A stretch of DNA of 64,000 nucleotides from Austropuccinia psidii (GCA_023105745.1 JALGQZ010000003.1:43238185-43302184); one strand, 5' to 3'. Positions 21,691-32,930 are shown, numbered from the stretch's first letter. A program made the numbers and translations. The notes: generated by a model from the letters alone, not told the origin.

Positions 21691-22740
21691 GGTAGAGTGC
21701 TGACTTGTGCTATACGGCAGTTTGACTGCTGGTAGAAGAGTAACCCAGTCATGGGTGTAACCTTCATGGTCCTTGTTTTCCATGCCGTAGGCACAGAATC
21801 TTCTAAGGATGTTCTCCATTGTCTGGATCATTCTTTCAGCTAATCCATCTGTTTGTGAATGATAGGCTGTAGAAAAAGCAAGTTTAGTACCCAGCAGGTC
21901 ATAGAGGTTGGTCCAAAATTCAGATGTAAATGTTGGGTCCCTATCACTGATGATGATCTTAGGGACTCCACAGGTGGATATGATTTTGTTCCAGAATAAC
22001 AGAGCAGTATCCATTGCGGTGTCCTCCTTTTGACATTGTAGGCACTTCATACTCTTGCTGAACCTATCAACTATGATTAAGCAGGCATTGAAGTTTTCTT
22101 TGCCTCCTGGGACAAGTCCTGTAACCCAGTCCATGTTGATGATTTCCCATGGGTGTTTAGGTTCTTCTATGCGTTGAAGTAACCCATACTTCTTCCCATG
22201 TTTTCTATTTTCCTTTTTGCATCTTTCACAAGTGTTGATTTATTCACTCAACTCTTGTTCCCATCTGGGCCACCAAGCAGTGCTTGCTACCCTTTCTTTG
22301 GCCCTATATTCACTCATGTGTCCCATATAGGGGCAATAATGACATTCCTGTAGGATCAAAGATATATGGTCTCTGTCTATTATTGTAAGTGCACTAGTGT
22401 ACTTCTCTCTATGGTAGAGCAGGCCATCTATAAGGAAAAATTTATCGTCCTTATAGTCCCTCCACCAGGTTTCCTCTAACTGGGATTCCAGCTCTGGGCT
22501 CCTGTATTTTTGTTGAAGGAATGTAACAATATGCCACACTGTTTGTGTTTGGCATATGTCTTCATCACTGCATTGAAAAATTTAGTGTGCAGTTTTGAGG
22601 AACTTATTCCCAATATGGGAGTTTCTTTTCCTTCTGAGCTAGTGTTTCCACTGTCTGGGTACCACTTTCTGGTGCCCACTCAGAAAATCTGAAGTTTTTC
22701 TTCCTGTCTATTTCCATGAAATGGATAGGAATTTTAGCTG
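21656..22740 (-). pseudogene. B1 integrase, zinc-binding and catalytic core
   Basis: The zinc region reads [20 protein letters not shown] and WWPRWEQELSE before a stop at 22240, after which TCERC can be read in the same frame. The core (22134-21655) has [15 protein letters not shown] and [10 protein letters not shown], giving an intact DDE triad, and ends [13 protein letters not shown] linker frame near 22480-22680 is Ser/Thr-rich. Only a stop and frameshifts disable it. Confidence 0.9.
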
Positions 22741-23471
22741 CTACTTCAGGGTCATAAGCTGGGTTGCTTTTGACATTATCCAGTGGCCATCTGCTTTGGT
22801 ATGACTTTTACCCTCTTTGTATATGATGGTCATATTCCCTCTATACTCCTGGATGGCTATTTGCCACCTCAGCATGTTTCTATTACTAGTCTTCATGTTC
22901 AGTAAAGACTTCAAGGCTGTGCAGTCTGTGTAGACTTCAAAGACTGCACCCTCCAAATAATAGTGGAGTTTCTCTAGAGCCCAGACTAAGCATAGAAATT
23001 CTTTCTGGGTGTCCCCATACCTGCCTTCTGAATCTTCCAGCTGCCTGGAGATGTAACATATTACTCCCTCTCTTGGTTCACCATCCACAATTTGTCTTTG
23101 GTGAAGGGATGCTCCTAAGCCTTGACTACATGATGCATCTATTTATAACTTGAATGGTAGTTAAAAGCTGGGCAAGATGAGCACAGGTACATTTGTGAGT
23201 TCATATTTGATCCTCTCATATGCATCCCTCCTTTCCTTGGTAATTTCAAGAACTACATCTTTTGAACATAACTTGTATAAACTACTAGTTATGTGGGCAA
23301 AATTGTTGATGTGGTTCTATAGTAGCTGGAAAAACCAAGGGAAGATTGCATCTCTTTGAGGTTCCTTGGTACTTTATTTTGAAGTACTGCTGCTCCTTTG
23401 TTCTGGTCAATTGCCAGACTAAGAACTGAGACTTTATGTCCTACAGCTAGTAGCTCTTGCTGGCCAAAATT
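22741..23471 (-). pseudogene. B1 RNase H
   Basis: The frame 23088-22741 includes [21 protein letters not shown] in [31 protein letters not shown], and [14 protein letters not shown]. The upstream part up to 23471 contains the RT thumb and tether with stop codons; the LYIDA-like first Asp motif is interrupted. It should degrade the RNA strand of the RNA-DNA hybrid. Confidence 0.85.
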
Positions 23472-24374
23472 TCACTTTTTAAGTGAAATTTTCAGATTTA
23501 TGGGTATGAATTTACTTAGCACTCTGTCTATGTATTTCAAATGGTCTTTCCATTTCTCTGCATATATAATTATGTAATTAATATATACTACCATCCAGCC
23601 TTCCAATATTTCTTTCTGAAATATTGTGTCCATCATCCTTTGGAAGTGGGCTGGTGCATTCTTGATGCCAAATGGCATCCTATTGTACTCATATATGCCC
23701 ATATGGCATATGATTCTGAGTGGCTTCATGGAGTTTGGTTTAACTCCATTCTGGTGGAAGCCTTTCATGCAATCATTTTTGGTTATGTATTTGGCTTTTG
23801 CCAGTTTGTCTAAGGCATGAGGTATCCTGGGTATAGGGTACCTGTCAGCTTTGGTGTAGTTATTCAGAGCTCTGAAATCTCCACACAGCCTAGACTTGCC
23901 ATCATTCCAGGTGATCAGGACAGGAGTGGTAATTTCCACTATTTCATTGTGTCTAATCTTTCTGATGACATCCATTTCCAGGAGTTTATTGATATGTTTT
24001 TCAATTTCTTTCCTGAATTCCAGACTTTCTGGGTAAGGAGCTCTCCTGAGCATGGGTGGATAAGGTCTTTCCGCATCCCGATATAGTTCTATATCATGGC
24101 CTCTAATCTTGCCTAATGGTTCTTCACCAATGGCAAATGCTGGTGTATTCTTTCTCAGCATTTTTAGTGAACTTAGTTTCTGTTTGCTGGTGAGGGGTGG
24201 TGCTAAACTGTCCCTCTCTAAATTCATTAAGTAGCTCTTCAATAGGATCTTGGGAAGATATTTGGTATATATCAGCAAAACCTTCTTTTCCTTGTTGGTA
24301 CCAATGGTAATGTTCCTGTTTTTAATATTGTAAATATCTATGCCATACATCCTCTGGTAATCTGTTCCCAACAA
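23472..24374 (-). pseudogene. B1 reverse transcriptase with destroyed active site
   Basis: A 300-codon open frame covers RT from LRRAPYPESLEFRKEIEKH through DGKSRLCGDFRALNNYTKADRY, KNDCMKGFHQNGV (first Asp kept) and YNRMPFGIKNAPAHFQRMM. The catalytic box reads YINY at about 23571-23582 instead of YIDD, so both metal-binding Asp residues are lost. B2 keeps YIDD at the same point. The frame is otherwise unusually long for this element, so the active-site change may be recent. Confidence 0.92.
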
Positions 24375-24379
24375 AACCC

Positions 24380-25083
24380 TTAGATGTGGGCATCATAAAG
24401 CACAACAAACTCTGGGTTGAGTCTGAAGTTACCTTTCCTATGGGTTATAATTATCTCTTTGATAATTCTCCCAATGGAATTAATCTTCCCTGATGCACTC
24501 TTGCAGTTCTTTTCTTTGGTGGGCAAGAGTTGGCTTTCCCAGTTTGGGAAGCGGTTGTCCAGATAATTTCTGGCCACTATGGAGCAGTGTGCTCCACTTT
24601 CAATGATCAATGGATGTTGAGCATTGTCAATACAAACAGTCATGTTTGTGGATTTTTCATGTATGTATATCATTCCCTTGGTTGGTATAACCAGGAATTT
24701 TTGTGCATCTTGTGTGTGTTTGCACAAGTTTTTGTTGGAAGTGTCTTGTGGCATGCCAGATTCTAACTGTATGTCCTGAATTTCTAGTGGGGTTTCCTCT
24801 TGGTATTCCACTAGAACTTCTTCTCTTGGGTCTTGCTCTTCATCAGATTGTTCTCTGATGGCATCTCCCATAGAGTCTGAGTCAGAATCCTCTGTTGGGG
24901 ATTCCTCCTCTGGGACTTTCTCAATGGCATAGACTTTTTTCTTTGCTTTTGGACAGTTGTTGGCATAGTGGTCTGTTGAACCACATTTGTGAAAAGAATT
25001 TTTCTTCTTTGCCACTTCTGCCACTCTTTCTCTGGGCTTGTCTTTAAACTCCACCCTGAAAGGTTGTTTCTCTTTGAAGCCAC
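24380..25083 (-). pseudogene. B1 zinc knuckle and aspartic protease
   Basis: The frame 25054-24380 starts with the nucleocapsid knuckle, but its first Cys is Phe (FHKCGSTDHYANNC). Acidic linker follows (EEESPTEDSDSDS), then the protease with HPLIIESGAHCSIV, where the expected D-S-G is E-S-G, and a region ending LNPEFVVLYDAHI. Both changes should inactivate the domains. Spacing matches family A. Confidence 0.85.
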
Positions 25084-26134
25084 TGCTTTTATATGGGGTG
25101 TATTTCCCTATATTAGTTCTTTCCCTTACATCTTGTAAGGTATTTGCAATGTCATCTAGAGTGCAATTGTGGCTGAATCTTCATTTTACTGAATGCTCTA
25201 GTTCTCCTGGCATTTGTGTCAGGATTTGGTCATTCCTAATCTGAATGTTCATTTGAGAATTAATGGCTTCAAGTCTTTTAGACTGTCTGAGACACCACTC
25301 ATATGGATATTTGTCCACAGAGTATTTGTTATTTTAAAATGACATGGTCTTCTGCCATATCCAAGTACCATTTCTGTGCTTTTGTATGACTTGACTCTTC
25401 CACCATGGCCAGTTTTTTCTCCCATTGATTTCTTCCATTTCTGTGTACCATATACTAGCATGTCCTTTGAATGCTGAATTAAGTCTAGCAGTAATCCAGT
25501 AGTCTGGTATGCTTTTTATATCAATGAAGAGTCTATCAATATAATATATGAGTTCCATTTGATAATATTCTCCAGTTCCAGAGAATTTGGGCCAGCTTGA
25601 GGCCTCAGGAAGCTGTTTCAAGGCTTCCTTATCTGAATAAGACACATTATCTCCATCCTGGTATTGTGATGGAGATCTTGCTTTATTCATCAACATGGAA
25701 TCTGGTTTGATGTCATCTTGATGATATGGATTATCCATAACATGGCCTTGTGGTTGGGGCTTCATGTTATGGTAGAAATTAAACAGTTTTTTTTATGTCT
25801 TGATCCAGACAATCCCTGTCCCTTTTGCTGTGGTGTTGTTCTTCAAAGACTAGATCCAGTCTTTTGTTGGTTTCTTCAGAAGATTTTCTCAATTGAGCAT
25901 GTCCTCCTTGAAGGTTTTTAACAATTTTGTCCATGGAGGATGTGAATATTTGTATCCTCTCATGGCTTGCTTCAAGTTCTGCAAACTGCTCTTGAGTTTT
26001 CTCAGCATATTGGGACATTTGTAACCACAGGGCACCACTGTTTAGGTTACTCTCAGGTGTGAAAACATTATAATCAATCTGAGTGGGGGTAATATTTCTA
26101 TTAATGGGACTACTGATTCTAGAGTTATTTACAG
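25084..26134 (-). pseudogene. B1 gag coiled-coil and capsid core
   Basis: MSQYAEKTQEQFAELEASHE (from 26018) opens a coiled-coil region that stays in the ORF2 frame until a stop at 25779. After a frameshift the capsid frame 25765-25334 reads WPKFSGTGEYYQMELIYYID, DYWITARLNSAFKGHASIW and NWPWWKSQV. A TAA at 25334 precedes more capsid sequence (YSVDKYPYEWCLRQ). Gag assembles the particle. Confidence 0.88.
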
Positions 26135-26792
26135 CTAATTCTGGTTCGTGTGCACTTCTTTCACCAAATCCAACAGCTTCTGGATCATTGGGTCTGAATC
26201 TTTGTTCCTCTGGCTGAAGGTGGTCTTGTTTTTTCCCTTGTATCCTTGTCTTCTCCTGGAAACTTCCTGAGATTGTGAAGAATGGTGACTCTTGGCCGCT
26301 GATTGGTTGGTTTCTGAATGGTGTGAAGCCACTGGAGAGCTTATTTGGCCTGCTCCTTGTGAGCCTGAAGGAATATGAGTATGCCCTGTCTGGGTCAGCT
26401 TTTCTTCTATAGCTTGGATAGTGGCTTGATTCTCCCTTATTCTGTTTGCCCTCACCTCCAGGAGTCTGAACTGCCTGGCAGGATTACAACCTTTGGTGAT
26501 TACCATAAGGCCTCTGAAGTCTATCTCTTTGAGACAAATCTTCTGGAAACTTGCTCCAAGTTCTTCCCCATGGGATGCCAGGTTGAACCTCTTGTTGTCC
26601 ATGCTCCATTGAAATAAATCTTTGAGGAGTTGGTGGAGCTGAAGAACTTGATCCATGTTTTTCCAGTACTCTGGTTTGGGGTTCCTGTTGAACTGGAAAG
26701 TGAATGGCAGGGTGGATATGATTTCCCTCAGTGTCTTGCCATCCACCACTGTGTCCAAGGTGTCTTCTTCCAGGTCTTCTGGTTCTGGACAC
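26135..26792 (-). pseudogene. B1 ORF2 N-terminal extension of gag, overlapping ORF1
   Basis: From 26792 the second frame reads RRHLGHSGGW, SSSSAPPTPQRFISMEHGQQ, TWSKFPEDLSQRDRLQRPYG, then a single TAA at 26484-26486. It is open again, PGGEGKQNKGESSHYPSYRR and FRLTRSRPNKLSSGFTPFRN, and runs straight into MSQYAEKTQ at 26018 with no frameshift. So 26792-25779 is one frame broken by one stop. The product is polar, rich in Ser, Arg, Gln and Pro and probably disordered. Confidence 0.75.
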
Positions 26793-27225
26793 GCCTTCTC
26801 TTTCCTCTGGTTGGTTCCTTTGGAAGCCAAGGTTTCTGAGGTGTACAGGTGAGATATCAGTGTTTGCAAGCAGTCACAAACTTTATGTTCTTAGGGTATT
26901 TACCTTTGACTGTGCCTTGTACAAATTTTTTGTCTGCTGATTTTGGCAATTTACCTTTAGAGGTTACAACTGGGTTAATTACGGTAATCTTCCCTGTACA
27001 AGTGGTTAAGGTTGGTTTACCTTGTATTGAAGCAGTGGTTTGTGGTTTTCTATTCCTCTGAGTGGCAATGGGTGTCCACTTTTTTGCTGTTATGAGGCCT
27101 TCACTATGCGTCTTTCCTTTGCACTTTCTGCCCTCTGGTTCTGAGGGTGTCACTGGTGTGTTGGCCTGTGACTGGGTCTCTAGTAGTATGTAGTTTCCTT
27201 CAACTGAATCAAACAGGAAAAGAGG
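26135..27225 (-). pseudogene. B1 ORF1, spliced leader protein of unknown function
   Basis: Exon 1, about 27225-26904, encodes FDSVEGNY, then GLITAKKWTPIATQR and FVQGTVK; no ATG is seen at its expected start. The 68-nt intron is 26903-26836 (GTAAAT...CAG). Exon 2 (26835-26135) is open for 233 codons: DVVDGK-like acidic start, LLKDLFQWSMDNKRFNLAS, ICLKEIDFRGLMVITKG, RENQATIQAIEEKL, a Ser/His-rich stretch and MIQKLLDLVKEVH. No known domain is recognised. Its whole second exon overlaps the N-terminal extension of gag in another frame, and that exon has no stop although other parts of B1 are full of them. Confidence 0.7.
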
Positions 27226-27810
27226 GCTTAATGTCAGTTAGGACTTCTTAAAATGCTGTTTGCATGTCTAAGAATGGCCTCTGGGCTTGTATGTTACTAC
27301 AATATTCCCTTGTATAATGACAGTGTAATTGAATCAACAATTTCACATCAGAAACACAGCTTACAGATATATGGTACACTGTTTGTATGCCAGTATCTCA
27401 CAGAATTAGCAAGTATAATCTGATAAAAGTGGTATGTAAGAGGGTAATGGAATTAACAATACACCCAACCACACCTCAACTGTTGGTTTTACAGTAAGAG
27501 GTGTCCTTATTTAATTAAAAAAAGGATAGTATTAATGGCTTAAAGGGTTTTATATGTAAAACACACCAAAAATAAGGGTCTTGTGGTGATTAAATTATAA
27601 TCAAGCGTGCAACAATATAATTATAAAAGATAAAAAATAGTGGTATGTAACATATACCACTTAAATATATAAAAGATGTGTTTTATATATTCTTTTAACA
27701 AAGAATTATGCCTAAAACAGTAAAAAAAATTGTCAGAATAGGGAAAATAAGAGAAAAAACTTACTTATAAGGTCCAAAAAAGTTAAAAAAACATGGCCAG
27801 GCCTCCAAAA
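27226..27810 (-). other. B1 untranslated leader and candidate primer-binding region
   Basis: Between the LTR and ORF1 there is no open frame. Directly inside the LTR, on the minus strand, TTTTGGAGGCCTGGCCATGT (27810-27791) is a GC-rich block in the primer-binding position; B2 has TTTTGATGGCCTGGCCATGT there. Confidence 0.5.
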
Positions 27811-29226
27811 TGTCAGGGTGAGTCTATGATAAAGATGAAATAAAGCTATTTGAAACTCTAACTAGGACTTTTAAATGGATAAGAGTATTTAAAAAAGGTT
27901 TTATTAAAGATATAAAGGGCTTTACTAATGTGGATTAGTGGTGGTGAGTGCTATTGAAAGCCCTGGGTGCAGCTGTACCTGTTTTTTTACAATAATAAAG
28001 ACTACAATACTAAAATTTATAGTATAACCTGTTTATTTTCCAAGAGTATAACTGTTTTTGACAGTTTTACTATGTAGGAATTCAAGAGAAGGATGGGGAT
28101 TCCTTTTCTAGCAGTGAAAAGGCCTCCTATTATCCTGAAATGGGGTGAAAAGCCTGCTAGACCTTTTCACACAGAGGAAGTCAAGATTTTTCACTCTCAA
28201 GGACAGGCTTGTGGCTGGCAAAAGGCCTGTATAACCTGTATTGGGCTCAGATGTGGTTTTGAAGCCACATCTGGGAAGTTTTCACCAATACAGGGTGAAA
28301 ATATTCATCTGGGGACCACACAGCCTGATTCTAACGTGTATGGCGCATAGAATGCTGTACAGAACCTGTATGGGACCCAAGTATTGAATGAACTATGAGG
28401 TATTGAAGTAAAAAAAGGATTCTCCGTCTGTTTGACACTTCATAATAATGGTTATGGGATATTATCCCAGGGTAAGGCTGTATTCGCCAAACTGCGTGAT
28501 TTTGACCTTAAAACAGCCAGCCCTTTGTCAGTTTTTGAGATATCAACCTCAAAATTACTTTGGTGTGTAGCCCTGTATGGTTTATACACAAGGGTACCCC
28601 ATTTGATATGGCTATCATTGAATATGGCAAAGTTATCCCATGTGCAAGATTTTTGTACATATGTGTGTTTTAGGTAAAAAGCTGTATTCGGCTTGTTTGC
28701 CTTATAACCTTTGTTCTAGATGAGATATGGGGAAATTGATGGAACCATCAGATATCTCATATTGTGCTCTTTCAAAAAAGACCCCACTTTAGGTATCTCA
28801 CACTAAAACTGTAGAAGGTAGATGGGAGGTGAATATTTTATTCACCCTTATTTGAACTGAATTTGGCCATAACTTCTGTAATACAGGTTCTATCTCAGTT
28901 TGGCTAGTTCCATTGAATAGCCCTGACTTAGAGCTTCATTTATGATACCCATTTGATGGGGTTAAGCCTCTTACTCTATATTTCAGATGAGAGTTGAAAA
29001 TTAAGGTTTATGCTCAGAAACAACTTTGAGCAAGAATAACTTTGTTATTCTTTGTCCTATGGTGATGGGACTTGCATATTTAGAAAGGGGTGAGTTTCCT
29101 CTTTCTTTTGATACATTTTGAGATGATTTGGCTCAGCTCCATGACTTGGTGGTATCTTGGCTATACCATTGATTTATGGTATTTGGTTTTCATGCTTGTG
29201 CTCTGGTTTTGAGTCACAGGCTGACA
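27811..29226 (-). repeat. Family-B LTR, upstream copy of B1
   Basis: It starts TGTCAGGGTGAGTC and ends GGCTGACA, followed by ATTCC. TGAGTCA lies at about 29210-29216, i.e. within the first 20 bases of the element in its own orientation. It is collinear with the other four family-B LTRs. Confidence 0.95.
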
Positions 29227-30298
29227 ATTCCTTTGATATTTACTGAAAAAATATTCTTTCAATTCCCCAATATGTATTTTGATTTCTATTAATGCAATTA
29301 ATTTTATTTTATTTAAATTATTGAGTTTTTTTTGACTTTGTGAATTGAAAGTCAAATTAATGTGCCCCGGTCTTGATTAGAAAAATTTCATTTGGTGCTA
29401 GGAATAAAGCATTTAATTTTATCAGAGCCCATGATTATTTTTTGTGAAAATTTAAGTGAACTTCATAATGAAACTGGATCTAACAGAATCCAATCATTTC
29501 CCAGATGAAATTACTGTGACTGAAATTTTTCAATGAAAGGATATCTAAATTATGCTCATGAATAATATTAAAATTCAAAGGCATGTATAACTATGTTTAT
29601 CTTTAAAGGGTGGCTACTCCAGTGGGACATAATGCTCTGTTCAAAGGAGAAAAATACCCTAATCTTGAACAACTTCAAAAGGAAGTAACCCCTTTAATAT
29701 CTCAATAAGTTGAAAACTGTCTTTTTTTCTCCAAGCTCCCCCAGTAATGCTCAACCATTAGATGCTTTTCTCATTTTCACTTTAAAAGTTCAAAATTTCA
29801 AATTTCAAATTGGAATTTTAACCAATAATTCAATAATAACATCTACTCCATCCATATATATAATATCCATAAATTAAGTTTGATGTTATTTTGATGAATT
29901 GAATGAAATTTTGTTACCACTCAAACAATAAAAAACTTCTGGGACCCTACCAAAATAATCACTGACCTTCATTAAACAGAAAATTATCTTGGAAAAGCTC
30001 ATTTTCAAGATTTTCTAGCATAATAGAATATATCATTTTAGGTAGCTGGCTTTATTGTTAGCTTTAAGTTGGCATCTCTATGAGAGCTGTTGAATACAAT
30101 AAAAGAGACTGAATACAAAATCAGTTTAACTGCATAAATATTTGACAAAAGGCTTTTTAACTCAAGAAATTAAAGGAAACCATAATTTCTGCATCATAGA
30201 AATCCAATAAATCTAGTAAGGCTTTAGATGGTTAAATAAGAGCTTTTTATCTCACCTTATTGAGCAATTCTAAACAAATTGCTATTATGGACTATCAA
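29227..30298. other. AT-rich spacer
   Basis: No gene is supported. One 32-codon open run on the plus strand, 29610-29708, preceded by TTTAAAG, has a less biased composition than its surroundings (GTGGCTACTCCAGTGGGACA) and could be a relict exon, but no family is recognised. Confidence 0.5.
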
Positions 30299-31388
30299 TT
30301 TGAGCCTTAAAGGAATTTTTATATACCCAAAAGAACACAAAATTGAATCTAAATTATAGTTAGAAATAAAAGAATAATTTTTAGATAATATATATATATA
30401 GTATATAAGAAAATCTTAATGATAAATTCATATAAGTAATAAATATAAGAAATTATTTTTATTGAAAAAAAAGTAAAAACAAAGTAAGTTCTGGGGAACC
30501 TTTATAAATGATTATTAGAGATTTATTTTCCAATAGATAAAAATATATAAATTATGTCACCATTGGATCACTAATCAAGTCTCATGTGGGGCTTACTCTG
30601 AGTGAAAATTTTGTAACTAAAATCTAAATAAGCCTAGATTAATCTCTAAGTATTCTCTGAAACAAATCTGAAAATCTTCAAGGCACTGAATTAATTTCTG
30701 CCACATGTAATGCTAACCATAAATTTATCTAGTTAAATTTGAGGTGTGGTGTGTAATTGAGAAGCTTTGAGAAATTGAATTTTTTTCAATTGAAATGTAA
30801 AAATGTGTCCATCTATAACATAAGTGAGCTCCAAATTAAATATATATGGAAAAGAATGACCTTTGTGTACTGTAAATGTACAGCTTAATTACATGTGTAG
30901 CAATTTAAGTATAATACATGATGAGGAATTCATAACAAATAAATCGGAAACGGTAAATTTTGGGAAGAAAATTACTCTCAAGTCCAAGGGTTCAGGAATC
31001 CCCCAAATTTCTTTCTGACGGGGATGGGATGTCCAAATCCAGGCAAAACTTCATTTACTTTGTCCTTCTCTTCAGTTATAGAGTCTTTCATTTGATTGAT
31101 GATGAGGTTTTGATAGCAAACATGGAAGTTTTTACCTCTGCAAAGAGGGTAAAAAATATATCACAAAAGTATCTTTAAATGCTTTTAAAGGTCTTTATAC
31201 ACATTCTGGCATGTTTTGGAATCCCTTATCCAACATATTATTGTAGAAGTTTCTGGTTTGTAGGACTAAAAGGGCTAAACCCAGCATTATTTGGTCTAAA
31301 CCAAGGGTTAATGATTCCAATATTTTTCTCACAGCTTGTGGGAGAAAATATAACCTTTGGAGGAAGAAAAATGGCTGCTATAAAATAA

Positions 31389-32325
31389 GGATGTTGGTAA
31401 ACCCAGGTAATAAATTTGGTAAAAACACATAAGAAGTGTTTTTCAATGAAAATTTAGCTAAAAAACACCTTTATTGGAGAAAATTCCATTTTTGGCATTG
31501 TTATGTTACTGTTGATTCCATAAACAGAATTGAGATGCAATTGTTGATGCAACAAATGGAATTTAAATGTCATTGCTGATTCCATAAATGGAATTGACAT
31601 GTAATTGTTGATGCAATTTATGGAGCTGTTAATTCCATGAATCGCATTTTTATGTTGCTTTTGATGCCATTTATAGCACTTTAAATAATTCCATACATGT
31701 AAAAAATGTCACTGTTAATGCGATTTATATTGTTGTTATGGCACTTTTGATGCCATTAATGGAATTTTAATGTCATTGTTGATGCCATATATGGAATTTT
31801 GAGCTTCACTATTGCAATGAATTATATTTTCAATTTCATTCATTTTATAAATGGAATTTACAATTTACTTACAAAAATGAACAAAAAACATAAAATAAAA
31901 CACTTTTTGGGCCTACAATTGTCCCACCCAAAAAAATCCAAAATTTTGGGTCCCTGGGTTTTGATTCTCAAGATTCTCCCCTTTATTTCACACAAAATTA
32001 TGGAAATTCATAAGTGGGATCATTTTTAATGAACATTTTTGAAAAAGAAAATGGGCCAATTTGCCAAATTGGCTGAATTGAATTTTTTTTAGCAAAAATT
32101 CACAGATCTTGAAATGCCATTTTGTAAAAAATTTGGACAAAATAAATTAAAAAAATACTTCAAACAATCCTGAGGAATTGTTTTGAAAGAATAGGCCACT
32201 TACCAGTTTTTATAATAAAACTATGTGATTTGGCCATAAATTGGTAAAAGAATGTAAGGTTATGGTAATAACACGCAAGGGGTTACATGTTTTTACTAAA
32301 AGTATATGTGTGCTTACCAACACCC
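31389..32325 (-). mobile_element. Non-autonomous MULE derivative, 937 bp
   Basis: Ends GGATGTTGGTAA (31389) and, inverted, GGGTGTTGGTAA (32325) match the MULE at 5848-10271. Flanks are TAAAATAA (31381-31388) and TAGAATAA (32326-32333), an 8-bp duplication with one mismatch. Removing it restores the LTR. Near 31910-32040 it carries, inverted, the GGTGGGACAA and CCACTTATGAATTTCC module of the larger element. It has no transposase. Its middle is a 32-bp degenerate tandem array. Confidence 0.88.
31508..31835. repeat. 32-bp degenerate tandem array
   Basis: Units with consensus ATTGTTGATGCCAT..ATGGAATT start at 31508, 31540, 31572 and 31604, then, after phase slips, at 31625/31657 and 31711/31743/31775, keeping 32-bp spacing within each run. 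Each unit pairs a TGATGCCAT block with an ATGGAATT block, so adjacent units also form weak inverted repeats. Confidence 0.82.
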
Positions 32326-32930
32326 TAGAATAATGTCTTCTTTTCCCCATTTTTTCCTTTATAGTGAGTTTTTAAATTGTTAAACAAATCAAAAATATAA
32401 TCTAACAACCAGTTTTGAATAATATTCAGGCTTACAGCCATGTTAAAAATAATCATAATCACTCTTTATGACTATTTATATTAATCTTTACCCTTGGACC
32501 ACCTCAAAATTTAATCAAATAATCTTTCATTACTGTAAGATTTGTCACTTTGTTTTCAAACTTACTCTGGCCACTTTGCAAGTGTTTTATCTTTGCTTTT
32601 GATTTTGGATACTGTTTTAATATATCAATTTCATGAATTTCTCTACATAATTACTTTCAATTGAAATTTCTCTTGAAGGAATTTCTTTTGTAGGAATAAA
32701 TATCTTTTGTAGATTATTCTTGAATAAGTTTTCTCTTTTACAAGACAATTAATCTTCATCATATTAATTTTTTATTGTCAGAAGCTTAAAGCCCAATTAT
32801 GTTGGTGTGCTTTTCTTCTGAAATACTTAAAGTAACTATTTGTACTTAATTTCACCTTATTAAAAATTTGAGGAAAGCAAAACTACTATAAATATTATGA
32901 AGTATTCATAGGCAAGCTTTGAAATATTGA

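Larger units (their letters stand above)
19595..29226 (-). mobile_element. Ty3/gypsy chromovirus, family B (copy B1), complete but dead
   Basis: LTRs 19595-20991 and 27811-29226 read TGTCAG...CTGACA and are flanked by a perfect 5-bp duplication, ATTCC at 19590-19594 and 29227-29231. Coding order on the minus strand is spliced ORF1 overlapping gag, capsid, zinc knuckle, protease, RT, RNase H, integrase, GPY/F and chromodomain. A purine tract (complement of CCCTCCCTCT, 20994-21003) abuts the downstream LTR. RT has lost its catalytic YIDD (YINY). Several stops split the polyprotein, whereas the integrase DDE residues are intact. It is related to family A in plan and in every pol motif but has different LTRs. 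Confidence 0.94.
30299..32930 (+). repeat. Solo family-A LTR carrying a MULE-derived insertion
   Basis: TTTGAGCCTTAAAGG begins it, and it follows the family-A LTR through the GGGGCTTACTCTG, GATGAGGAATTCA, GATGATGAGGTTTTGATA and TGGCTGCTATAAA segments. It is then interrupted at 31389-32325 and resumes with GAATAATGTCTTCTTTTCCC, CTTTCATTACTGT and ATTTGAGGAAAGCAA. No internal coding region is present. The 3' boundary is fuzzy (about 32922); ATCAA at 30294-30298 recurs at 32940-32944 and may be the target duplication. It is clearly more diverged than the A1 LTRs. Confidence 0.82.

Noticed and set aside
325..30298. tRNA or rRNA genes
   Set aside because: No A/B-box pair, cloverleaf or conserved rRNA block was seen by eye on either strand; a tRNA scan would settle it.
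31508..31835. CRISPR-like regular array
   Set aside because: Units are contiguous and degenerate without unique spacers, and the setting is a eukaryotic transposon.
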